A stretch of 64,000 nucleotides of DNA. It comes from Eublepharis macularius. Taxonomy: Eukaryota; Chordata; Lepidosauria; Squamata; Eublepharidae. Positions 1 through 9,189 of this stretch are shown here, piece after piece; position 1 is the first letter of the stretch, and each line of letters opens with the position of its first letter. A program made the position numbers and the translations under genes. Where the stretch lies: the NCBI RefSeq assembly GCF_028583425.1, contig NC_072801.1, forward strand, positions 24,634,001 through 24,698,000, written 5' to 3'. Under the pieces are notes generated by a model. The model was given only the letters and a program-made list of their open reading frames with translations. It did no database searches and was not told the origin of the DNA.

Positions 1-2358
1 GTCCCTAAGGGGTCTAGTGTCCATGTTTAAAAGGAACCGGTTCCAATCTGTGCGCACTATCCAGTGCTTACTAGGGCATATGGCAGCGGCCACCTCTGTG
101 GTGCCTTTCGCTAGGCTGCGTATGCGCCCTCTACAGAACTGGTTTGTGCGGAGGTATGATGCTCTACTGCACCCTCCGTCCCTCAAATTCTCTATCCCGA
201 GGGTCATCCTCTCCTCCTTGGACTGGTGGCTGTCTGATGACAACTTGTTTAGAGGGACCCCTTTCGGGTATCAACACCATGACATCACGGTTACCACTGA
301 TGCCTCTCTGTTGGGATGGGGGGCTTACTGTGGTGATGTGTCGGTGCAAGATGTCTGGTCTGACAGGGAAAAGACCCTCCATATCAATGTGCTTGAACTA
401 AGGGCCATTCGTTTCGCACTTGTGTCTCTTACAGCACTGCTGAGAAATCGTCATGTCCTGGTGCAGACGGACAACACGACTGCCATGTACTACGTGAATC
501 AGCAGGGGGGCACAGTGTCCATGGCCCTGTGCCGGGAAGCCACACTCACTTGGCAGTGGGCTATCAAGAACGGCGTGTCGCTCCGTGCTATACACGTGGC
601 TGGGTCGGACAATGCCCGGGCAGATGCCCTCAGCAGGGTCCCTTTACTGGAACACGAGTGGGAACTGAACGGAGAGTGCGTTGGGCCGATCTTCCAGATG
701 TGGGGTCATCCAGTGATAGATGTGTTCGCCACTGCGGCGACCACCAAGGCCCACACGTTCTGTTCCAGGGCAGGGAGCGACCCCCTCTCTATTGGGGATG
801 CCTTCCAGTTTACGTGGACGCAGGGCTTGCACTACATGTTTCCTCCGTTCCCCTTGACTCCCAGGGTCCTGTGCAAGATAGAGGAGGACGGGACGGACTG
901 CATCCTAGTGGCCCCCTTCTGGCCACGGCAGGTTTGGTTCCCGAAGCTCCTGCGGATGTCCCAACGGACGTATGTCAGTCTGCCCCCTCGGCAAGACCTT
1001 CTCCTAAACGGGAGCCTAGTCCACCACGATCCCAGGAAGCTGCACCTAACGGCTTGGCGGATCGTTCCTCCCCTGTAGGCTTTACTGACGAGGTACAGAG
1101 GGTCCTCCTGAATGCTCGTCGGCCATCCACTAGGCGCGCTTATGCGGCCAAGTGGCGCAGGTTTGAGCTCTGGGCACTTGCCAGAGGAGTGGTGCCCGAG
1201 AGCAGTCCCTTGGGGGTTGTGTTCGAGTATTTGTGCCACTTGCGTGGCCTGGGCTTGAAGGTTTCCTCCCTCAAGGTCCACCTCGCAGCGATATCAGCTG
1301 CTCACACCCGAGTTGAGGGTGCTACGGTGTTTTCTCACTCGCAATCCCGCCAGTTCCTTAAGGGCATGTACAATCTTTACCCACCTGTGTCTGCGCCAGT
1401 GCCTCGGTGGTCACTGTCCTTGGTGCTCTCACATCTCATGTTGCCTCCATTTGAACCGATGGCTACATGCCCCTTGGATATGCTATCCTACAAGGTAGCA
1501 TTCTTGGTGGCCGTCACATCGGCCAGAAGGGTCAGTGAGCTGTCTGCACTGCGGTCTGACCCTCCCTTTCTTGTGTTTCACCCCAACAAGGTGGTCCTGC
1601 GTCCCTGCCTTGGGTTCCTGCCTAAGGTGGTGTCCGCCTTCCACCTCTCGCAGGATATCTCACTGCCTGCTTTCTTTCCTCAACCCTCCTCTAAGGGGGA
1701 AAAGGCCCTCCATACCCTAGACTTAAAGAGGGCCCTAGCCTATTACCTGGATAGGACGAAGGGATTCCGCTCCAGTCCTCACCTGTTTGTATGTTTTGGG
1801 GCCAAGGACAAGGGTAACAGGGCTTCCTCACAGACCCTGTCTAGGTGGATTGTGACGGCCATTAGCAAGGCCTATTCCCTAGCAGGGGTGGCTTGCCCGC
1901 TTCATGTCAGAGCCCACTCCACGCGGTCCCAAGCATCCTCTTCGGCACTCCTCAGGGGGGTGCCCCTGGTTAACATTTGTAAAGCAGCCACATGGTCCTC
2001 TGCAGACACCTTTGTCAGGCATTACGCCGTTGATGTCAATGCGGAGCAGGATGTATCTGTGGCCAAGGCTGTCTTACACTCCCTTTTTTCCTGAGGGAGT
2101 TTTGGTTTGACTTCCTTGACGTACCTGCTGGGTACCCTTGAGTGAAAGTGTGTATATATGTACCTGGGGGTGTGTATATATGTAAATATTGAGTATTTAT
2201 GTGTCCTTACACAGTATTTTTACATAGATGTATATATGCATATCTATTTATTGTTGATCTTGTTTGCTTAATAAAATTGTGTTGGACTTCACCCCCGCCT
2301 TCCTTATTGTGTGAAGCTTGGTACACTCCCATGTGTGGAGGCACAGAAGAACGAAGAT

Positions 2359-2417
2359 GAAAACAGGGTTAACATACCTGTAACTTATGTTCATCGAGTT
2401 CTTCTGTGCTGACACAC
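2359..2417 (+). repeat. DIRS internal complementary region, left arm of 59-bp inverted repeat
   Basis: Bases 2359-2417 are the exact reverse complement of 2687-2745. The bases just upstream (2328-2360) also resemble 2682-2714 in direct orientation, so this site carries sequence matching both kinds of element end. This is the arrangement known for DIRS internal complementary regions, thought to template circular DNA formation. Confidence 0.88.
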
Positions 2418-2686
2418 AACCCTCCCTCCTACCCCGCTGTGAACTCCAATGCACAATACTGTGATGGCTGTAACGGATATTGGTGTTTTTAAGGTGTTAC
2501 GGCTGAAGTGTGTTGGTCAAGCGGCGGCAAGGGAGAACTGAGGGAAGGGGCCGTTGGTCGCTGGAGGATCACGTGACCGTTTGGGCGGGAAAACGGTCGC
2601 TGAGGCGCGCGACAAACGGCCCCTTCGGAGCCATGGAAGCTCTAGAAGATTCTCTGGCGGCTGGCCTGCGCCTGCGCAGTCCCCAT

Positions 2687-2745
2687 GTGTGTCAGCACAG
2701 AAGAACTCGATGAACATAAGTTACAGGTATGTTAACCCTGTTTTC
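2687..2745 (-). repeat. DIRS right terminal repeat end, right arm of 59-bp inverted repeat
   Basis: Exact reverse complement of 2359-2417. It closes the element: the sequence beyond 2745 no longer matches the internal region. The GC-rich stretch 2510-2690 before it is the rest of the terminal repeat. Confidence 0.85.
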
Positions 2746-3365
2746 TCAGCCATGGTGATCCAAGATGGAGCCATACAAATAGGGACAGTGTACCTTTTGT
2801 TGACATGCATTAAGGGTTAATACCAGAGCATGGTTATCACATCATGCTCTGCCTGTGAGCAGCTGTCATGAAATTCATTCATTTGCCAAGATTTGTCCAC
2901 TTTCTCACTGAGACTCAAGGCAGCAGATAACATAAGTGAGTACAAACAACAGGATGAGGAGACATCTTCTGAGGCATCCCTTCTGCTCCAGACAGAAGGC
3001 TTGGCAGTCCATTTTATGGTGTTCAGGGGTAAATTCTGCCACTGCTGCCCATTTTCTATTTTCTCTGGACTGAGCCTTGTCCAATACAATAGATTTTGGA
3101 ATCTTCTGTTTTTTTCCAATACCACCATGTTTCTATTGGACTGCACAAGTTCCCTCCAAGTTGAGGGGGAAAGCTGACACACCAGGCCATGCTCCAGCTT
3201 CTGGAACTAATATTTTGAAGCATCTTTTATTTCTCACTTGAGCTGAGATCAAAGATGAGCCACCATACTTCCTCTTTGGGGGCCCTGCTTCTGCAGGGTA
3301 CTGCTATCTGGTACTAGATGAGTGGTGGTAACCCAAAAAAGGACCTTCTTGGTTGTGTCACCAAA
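2746..3365. other. No gene recognised (MAD1L1 last intron)
   Basis: Unique-looking sequence between the DIRS end and a SINE fragment. Open frames on both strands resemble no family I know. Confidence 0.5.
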
Positions 3366-3464
3366 ATGCAGAGAAAAGTAATGGCAAACTCCCTCTGCTT
3401 CTCACTTGCCTTGAAAGCCTCTTGCTGGGGTCACCACAGGTCAGTTGTGACTTGATGGCACATC
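3366..3464 (+). repeat. 5S-rRNA-derived SINE, 3' half only
   Basis: It shares the body found after the 5S-like head in the copies at 51984 and 62364: the 'cttgccttgaaa' block, then 'gacttgatggcac'. The 5S head is absent, so this copy is 5'-truncated. Confidence 0.65.
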
Positions 3465-4157
3465 TATCAGTCATAGAGATTTCTAGAGGACTAAATAGAG
3501 AGGTAGCCTCAGGTATGTTGGGCTCAAGCTGTGCCTAACTTCATACAATAAACTGATGTTCATACAATAAACTGATGTTGCAGCTTTGTAACTTAGAGAC
3601 ACAAAATGGTTGCAATCCGTTATAACTTATTCAGGATAATTAATTGTCTCTTTATCTCATCAGGCCATGGCAGCCAGAGTGGGAAAATACAATTGCGATT
3701 TAAATCAGTGGCTTTCAAACTTTGCTATCTTGTCTGCCATACAGTGTCCAGTGCATTACCAAGGATTCTGGGTCATGTTTTGTGGTACCCACTCAGTTCA
3801 TGTTGATTTCTGGTCTCTTGCACTCCATTACCCTCTGGGAACCAAGAATCTACCCAAGAATACTCCTTGACTCCCCTGAATGGCTGCAAAGCAAGAATAG
3901 CCACATTCAGCAAGCTGTCTTTTCAGGACACGCATGCGCTATTATGGATCTTTATGGATCTCCTTGTTGGAATGTCCCTGACAAGCTTCAAAGGAACCCC
4001 AGGCTTCTCTAGAACTGTTAGCAAGCCACTTACTTCTTATCCATTAATTAAGACTTGACCTAGTAATTATGAAGCTAATGTGTCATTAAAATGTGTAAAT
4101 GAGTTTGGCACAGGCTAGGTCTGTGGGCACAGTGCGGCCATACGTTCCCATGCCAAG
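3465..4157. other. No gene recognised; one 19-bp tandem duplication
   Basis: AT-rich sequence. A 19-bp unit is repeated exactly twice at 3540-3558 and 3559-3577. The last 17 bases before the L1 (4158-4174) are its left target-site duplication. Confidence 0.55.
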
Positions 4158-5744
4158 GAAATCCACCCATGCCCGATTCGGTTTCGTTTTCTCAGCCATG
4201 CCGGACGCTCCTCTCGGCTGGTCCGGGAGGAAACGACCGGGCACCCTGACCGGGCGGCTGATCCGCAAGGATTAGCCCCCAGGACTCCCAGGGAGGGAGC
4301 CAGGGTCCGGGACGCGGCGGGAAGAACTCCCTGAAATCAATGCGGGGGGGGAATTGCCCGTTTGTCCCTATGGAGGCCGGCAGACGTGCGCGGCGCCTCA
4401 AGTGCCGCCGGGCAACGAGAAACGGCAAATAAAAGAAACAGGCGGAAGCCCGTAAACAAGCGAATCCCTTCTGTTCTACAAGCGTTTGTGAAGGAGAGGT
4501 TGATCTGAAGAAGACTCGTTCTTCCCCTTCGCTGAGTTCCAGAATTTTGTTGGCGCCCCCCCCCCCAAATGGCAGCAAAGAAGCAAAGTCCCGCTCTCGG
4601 TAAGTCAATCTCGGCTACCTTGAAGGGGGAGTCGCTCGAAGAGTTGGTGCGCAGGGCGGTGGTGGAAGCCATAAAACCCTTTGTTGACAAGCTGAACGAA
4701 ACTGATCAAAGGGTGGGCTTAATTGAAAGCGAAGTGAAAACCATTAAGGCAGCAGCGGGGGGGGGCAGAGAAGTCTGCTCTGGAAAGTGCGTCACTTGTG
4801 AAGGCTACAAAAAAGGAGCTGAAGCTGGTTGAGAACCAGCTGATCGGGCTACAGATGGAACGAACGCAGACAATTTTGCGTCTCCAAAATGTGAAAGAGG
4901 AGGAAAAAGAGGATCTGTGGGAGGTGGTCTCGGAACTATTGGCGATACCCGCGAGGACGACTAAAGAAGAGGTTAAAAGCGCCATTTTGGAGGTCCGTCG
5001 GGCTTCTTCAAAATATGCAACAAAGCGACAGTTGCCTCGTGAGATCATTATTGACTTTTCATTTAAAAAGATTCGGGACACCATCCTATATAACTCATAC
5101 AATGCGGATTTGGACTTTATGGGTTTGAAAGTCAAGATTTTGAAGGACGTTCCATTTCTAGTCCGGAAACGGCGTTTTAAATATAAAAAGTTTGCAGCTC
5201 TTCTGAGGGACCATGGAATAAAGTACAAATGGTTATTCCCGGAAGGAATATGGTTCAGATATAAAGATCAGGCCTATAAGATATTATCAGAAGATCAACT
5301 AAAGGATTTTGAGAATAAAAACCCAGAACTCTGCTGCACCGAGAACGAAGAAAAGGAGGAGCCGGAGGGGGGGGGAGGAGGAGGAGGAGAGCACCGCAAC
5401 AGCGGTTGCACAGAGAGAACTGCGTCCGGGACCTAGAAGGGGGAGGAAAGTTTAATCAGAATTTGAAACGTTTATTCTCTGTATGATTAACCACTCCATC
5501 ATTATCCTATGGAGCTATTTTTGTATTATGACAGTATGAAGGGAAAACATTGAAGTGTAGTGTTTAGTGTTTGTAGTTCATTCCCCCCCCCTTTTTTCTT
5601 TTTCTTTTTTTCTTTTTCCACCCCCCTTTGTCCCTTCCCTCTCCCCTTTCCTTGTGATAGTCTTGTGTAGTGCTGTGTAGTGTTTTGTAGTTATGAAAAA
5701 TAAAAAAAAAATTATAAAAAAAAAAAAGAAATCCACCCATGCCC
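4158..5744 (+). mobile_element. ORF1-only L1 retrotransposon (HAL1-like, 'half-L1') with 17-bp TSD
   Basis: The insertion (4175 to about 5727) is flanked by the 17-bp direct repeat gaaatccacccatgccc (4158-4174 and 5728-5744) and ends in an A-rich tail. It has a GC-rich 5' leader of about 390 bp, an L1 ORF1 region (4569-5436) and about 290 bp of 3' UTR. There is no trace of ORF2 (endonuclease/reverse transcriptase). Since the TSD abuts the 5' leader, the copy is not 5'-truncated: ORF2 was missing from the inserted molecule. Mammalian HAL1 elements have the same plan and are moved in trans by L1. The 3' UTR has a long pyrimidine tract (5581-5650). The alternative is a one-off internal deletion; only further copies would tell. 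Confidence 0.8.
4569..5436 (+). pseudogene. L1 ORF1 protein region (RNA-binding chaperone), in two frames
   Basis: A first frame (4569-4832, 87 aa) begins MAAKKQSPAL and runs into a helical stretch ending at KLNETDQRVGLIESEVKTI, which fits the ORF1p coiled coil. The second frame (4798-5436, 212 aa) continues the coiled coil, then carries an RRM-like block starting near 'TILRLQNVKEEEKEDLWEVV' and a C-terminal domain with 'REIIIDFSFKKIRDTIL' and 'FRYKDQAYKILSEDQL', in the order typical of L1 ORF1p. The protein would bind its own RNA as trimers. The shift between frames falls near the G-run at about 4756-4766, a common slippage site, so the copy is probably no longer coding full length. The C terminus is glycine- and glutamate-rich, from a GGA-type simple tract. 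Confidence 0.78.
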
Positions 5745-6990
5745 AAGACTGTGTTTTTATTGCATTTGCTGCCAGTGGCTTAGGTTCAGTGCAGGATTTC
5801 TGCCAATGGAAGATGGGAGAATGTTTACTGAATTCCCCCCACCCTCAGCTGCAGACCTCCAACTTCCTTCTCATACCGGTTCTTGGGAGTTCCCTGTCTC
5901 CCAGGAGCAATATTTTGGGAAACATTTTTGTTTGCACCAGGAAAGGGGGCTTATGAAAATCCCTTCCATCTACCAAAATTGTTTGGCAGATTCAAGCAAT
6001 TGCTGCCAAGGGTGACTACATGGTCACCTTTATTCCATAACTACCCTACTACTGAAGGTCATTTCCTGGTTTTGCTAGGTCAAGCGCATATGGTAACTAG
6101 GTTAGTATTTTCCCTAGTTTTAAGACAAGATGCTAGAGTCTCCCATCAGAAAGCCAAAGTGGTTCAGATTGTGCATAGATAATAAAAAGCACAAAAAAGA
6201 GTGTGTGGAGTGATTTGGGGGTCATAAATCTTGTTTTGTGCTCCACAGCTTTCCCACCCAGGTATTCAATTTCATTTCTGGCACTGCCAGCCACAAGTCT
6301 CCTCCTTGTGCCAGCCTGAAAGAACTGCTTTTTCATTAGTTTCCCTGGAAGTCATTTTATAGTTGTCTGTCCCCCTCTATACCTCGTAAATTCACTTTAT
6401 ATATCAAGGCTGAGACATGGGGTCAGAGGTCTTGGCCAGAAGCAATTACTGTAAAGAGCCAGCCGGTCACTCTTAAGCTACAAAGAGAATATTCTGGGCA
6501 AGAGAAACAGAGCTGAAGCACCCTTCCTCGGACTGATGGACGTCAAAGCATCTTTGTTAGAACTGAATTGTTAAGTTATGGGGGTGGGCAGGGGCTGTGC
6601 AAAGTTCCAGCACTGGACAGCGCAGCCTGCTGGTTGCTCAGAAAAATAATGGTATAAGCTTTGCCAACCAGATATCCCACATCTTGTCAGCAAATTTATC
6701 TTCTTGTATGTGTTTTTTAAAATATTTCTATCATTGTAAATGAACAGCCCCTAATTATACTGATTTTCTCACTACCTGGGGAAATGATATTTGAGCAAGG
6801 CCAAATGCTTCCGAGAGACCAATTGGTAAAGCATAATTCAATTTGGAGATTTGAGTAATGATTCTGCCGCTCGGAATAGGAGAGTTTTGAGCAATTACGC
6901 AGCGACCCTCTGATTCAGTTGTTTCCTCCCTCGCCTCCTGCTTCTGTGCTCTGGGACAGCAGCTAGGAAATGCAATTTGGAAAGCCCAAA
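5745..6990. other. No gene recognised; possible conserved non-coding block
   Basis: Repeat-poor intron sequence. About 6650-6960 is AT-rich with several TAAT/ATTA-like cores and no repeat signature, so it is a candidate conserved element (inference only). Confidence 0.4.
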
Positions 6991-7090
6991 CAATATTGGT
7001 GTTCGATGTATTGTCGAAGGCTTTCACGGCCGGAGAACAATGGTTGTTGTGGGTTTTCCGGGCTGTATTGCCGTGGTCTTGGCATTGTAG

Positions 7091-7138
7091 TTCCTGACGT
7101 TTCGCCAGCAGCTGTGGCTGGCATCTTCAGAGGTGTAG
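7091..7138 (-). ncRNA. Hammerhead-ribozyme-like motif, PLE left terminal repeat
   Basis: On the - strand the core CTGAAGA (7130 to 7124) is followed by a stem II of gccagc/gctggc and then GAAA (7103 to 7100) and CGTC. This fits the hammerhead core CUGANGA...GAAA, with a very short stem III. A 3-bp stem I (CCU/AGG) is visible. Hammerheads are established in Penelope-like elements. Activity is inference. Confidence 0.6.
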
Positions 7139-7201
7139 CACCAAAAGACAGAGATCTCTCAGTGTCACAGTGTGGAAAAGATGTAGGTCATTTGTATCTA
7201 C

Positions 7202-8017
7202 TCAGGAGGGGTGGGGTTGAGCTGAGTCATCCTGTAAGGGTTTCCCAGGGTGTGGAATGCTAATGGCGGGAGGCTTCACTGTATCCTGAGGAGGTTCTTT
7301 TGCATATGGATTGGTGCTTGATGTGCTAATCTTCTCTGCAGGGCTATTGTCGGGTGTGGAGTGTTTTGTTGGCCTGGTGTTTTTCAGAACTGGAGCCCAT
7401 GCTCTGTTCATTCTTAAGGTTTCTTCTTTCCTGTTGAAGTTTTGCTTATGCTTGTGAATTTCAATGGCTTCCCTGTTCAGTCTGACAAAGTAGTTGGAAG
7501 TGTTGTCCAGTATTTTGGTGTCCTGGAATAAGATACTGTGCCCTGTTTGAGTTAGGTTATGTTCAGCCACTGCTGATTTTTCAGGTTGTCCAAGTCTGCA
7601 GTGTCTTTCATGTTCTTTTATTCTTGTCTGGATGCTACGCTTTGTGGTCCCGATGTAAACTTGTCCACAGCTGCAGGGTATACGGTATACTCCTGCAGAG
7701 GTGAGGGGGTCTCTGCTGTCTTTTGCTGATCGTAGCATCTGTTGTATTTTTCGGGTGGGTCTGAATACTGCTTGAAGGTTATGCTTTTTCATAAGCTTTC
7801 CCATCTGATCAGTAATTCCTTTGATATATGGCAAAAACACTTTTCCTGTAGGCGACTGTTTTTCCTTGATTGTTTGATTCATCCTGGGTTTGATTGCTCT
7901 TCGGATTTCATTTCTGGAGTAGCCATTTGCCTGAAGTGCGTGGTTTAGATGATTAATTTCCTCATTGAGAAAGCGCGGCTCACATATCCGTCTTGCACGA
8001 TCCACTAATGTTTTCAT
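7202..8017 (-). CDS. PLE linker + GIY-YIG endonuclease, C-terminal fragment (left copy)
   Basis: A 271-aa open frame. The N-terminal ~105 residues (MKTLVDRARRICEPRFLNEE...) are the linker that joins reverse transcriptase to nuclease in Penelope proteins. Next comes a GIY-YIG nuclease core with 'GVYRIPCSCGQVYIG', then 'TRIKEHERH' with the conserved Arg, and 'KSAVAEH' with the conserved Glu, at about residues 108-170. A low-complexity tail rich in Pro, Ser and Thr follows. GIY-YIG nicks target DNA to prime reverse transcription. The reverse transcriptase part is missing, because the copy begins at the centre of the dimer. It is a retroelement fragment and not a host gene. Confidence 0.82.
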   Translation of the reverse strand: MKTLVDRARRICEPRFLNEEINHLNHALQANGYSRNEIRRAIKPRMNQTIKEKQSPTGKVFLPYIKGITDQMGKLMKKHNLQAVFRPTRKIQQMLRSAKDSRDPLTSAGVYRIPCSCGQVYIGTTKRSIQTRIKEHERHCRLGQPEKSAVAEHNLTQTGHSILFQDTKILDNTSNYFVRLNREAIEIHKHKQNFNRKEETLRMNRAWAPVLKNTRPTKHSTPDNSPAEKISTSSTNPYAKEPPQDTVKPPAISIPHPGKPLQDDSAQPHPS

Positions 8018-8083
8018 TATGCCTCTTTTCTGTCGGGGGTGGTGATTGGAGTTTTTGTGTAAGTACCGATCAGTGTGAGTTGG

Positions 8084-9015
8084 TTCCAGTAAAAGACACT
8101 ATTGCACTTATTAATCAGATTTTCTCAGAGGATGTAACAGCCTTATTCCACCATTGTCTGACAACCAGTTACTTCCAATGGGACAATGAATTCTATGAAC
8201 AGATGGATGGGGTGGCCATGGGGAGCCCACTCAGCCCAGTTATAGCAAACTTCTACATGGAACATTTTGAAAAAACAGCTCTAGAATCAGCACCCCACAA
8301 ACCCAGTGTATGGTTCCGGTTTGTGGATGATACATTCATCATTTGGAGCCATGGGGAGGAAGAATTGATGGGGTTTTTGAATCATCTCAACAACATCCAC
8401 CTGAACATACAATTCACAATGGAGAAAGAAAGAGAGGGAAAACTCCCATTCCTGGATACCTTGGTCATCCGCAAAGCAAACTTTCAGTTAGGTCACAAGG
8501 TCTACAGGAAACCAACTCACACTGATCGGTACCGTATACCCTGCAGCTGTGGACAAGTTTACATCGGGACCACAAAGCGTAGCATCCAGACAAGAATAAA
8601 AGAACATGAAAGACACTGCAGACTTGGACAACCTGAAAAATCAGCAGTGGCTGAACATAGCCTAACTCAAACGGGGCACAGTATCTTATTCCAGGACACC
8701 AAAATACTGGACAACACTTCCAACTACTTTGTCAGACTGAACAGGGAAGCCATTGAAATTCACAAGCATAAGCAAAACTTCAACAGGAAAGAAGAAACCT
8801 TAAGAATGAACAGAGCATGGGCTCCAGTTCTGAAAAACACCAGGCCAACAAAACACTCCACACCCGACAATAGCCCTGCAGAGAAGATTAGCACATCAAG
8901 CACCAATCCATATGCAAAAGAACCTCCTCAGGATACAGTGAAGCCTCCCGCCATTAGCATTCCACACCCTGGGAAACCCTTACAGGATGACTCAGCTCAA
9001 CCCCACCCCTCCTGA
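8084..9015 (+). CDS. PLE reverse transcriptase C-half fused in frame to GIY-YIG endonuclease (right copy)
   Basis: The real PLE part of a longer open frame; the bases before 8084 belong to the antisense of the left copy. Reverse transcriptase motifs are visible: 'GVAMGSPLSPVIANFYM' and the active-site box 'RFVDDTF', then 'KLPFLDTLVIR'. At 'KPTHTDRY' the frame jumps directly to 'RIPCSCGQVYIG', the start of the GIY-YIG core. The left copy has more than 100 linker residues between those same two points, so this copy has lost the linker through an in-frame deletion whose ends share 'tac' near 8530. The rest matches the left copy almost residue for residue, to the same C-terminal PHPS. Confidence 0.82.
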
Positions 9016-9081
9016 GTAGATACAAATGACCTACATCTTTTCCACACTGTGACACTGAGAGATCTCTGTTTTTTGGTGCTA

Positions 9082-9130
9082 CACCTCTGAAGATGCCAGC
9101 CACAGCTGCTGGCGAAACGTCAGGAACTAC
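9082..9130 (+). ncRNA. Hammerhead-ribozyme-like motif, PLE right terminal repeat
   Basis: The same motif in the other arm: CTGAAGA at 9087-9093, stem II gccagc/gctggc, GAAA at 9114-9117, then CGTC. It is identical to the left copy through the core. Confidence 0.6.
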
Positions 9131-9189
9131 AATGCCAAGACCACGGCAATACAGCCCGGAAAACCCACAACAACCAATATTGGTGTTGC

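Larger units (their letters stand above)
1..2745 (+). mobile_element. DIRS-family tyrosine-recombinase retroelement, 3' part (fossil; 5' part lies outside the window)
   Basis: A DIRS-type retroelement entering from the left edge. Visible parts in order are the end of the reverse transcriptase/RNase H region (about 17-1078), an overlapping tyrosine recombinase region (about 1080-2094), an AATAAA at about 2269, an internal complementary region (2328-2430) and a GC-rich right terminal repeat ending near 2745. RNase H and recombinase regions overlapping in different frames, with inverted instead of direct terminal repeats, is the established DIRS layout. DIRS elements integrate by recombinase and leave no target-site duplication; none is seen. 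The visible part looks largely whole, and the arm match described separately suggests a fairly young copy. Nothing can be said about the part outside the window. Confidence 0.88.
6991..9187. mobile_element. Penelope-like element (PLE), inverted dimer inside one 13-bp TSD
   Basis: The unit 7004-9174 is bounded by the direct repeat caatattggtgtt (6991-7003 and 9175-9187). It holds two partial PLE copies facing outward from a centre near 8084. One runs on the - strand from 8085 down to 7004; the other runs on the + strand from 8084 up to 9174. The outer arms (about 7037-7690 and 8531-9174) are near-identical inverted repeats carrying the GIY-YIG endonuclease region and the terminal repeat. Complex, partly inverted copies are well known for Penelope elements. 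A single TSD around both copies indicates that the dimer arrived in one event. Arm proteins differ by about one residue, so the insertion looks young. Confidence 0.88.

Noticed and set aside
1080-2094. Tyrosine recombinase as a phage or plasmid integrase
   Set aside because: It overlaps an RNase H region and lies beside DIRS-type repeats in vertebrate DNA.
2817-3182. 121-aa - strand open frame
   Set aside because: No recognisable domain, no splice context and no homologue I can name.
7202-9015. GIY-YIG nuclease as a homing endonuclease
   Set aside because: It is joined to a Penelope-type reverse transcriptase and linker and lies within a TSD-flanked retroelement.
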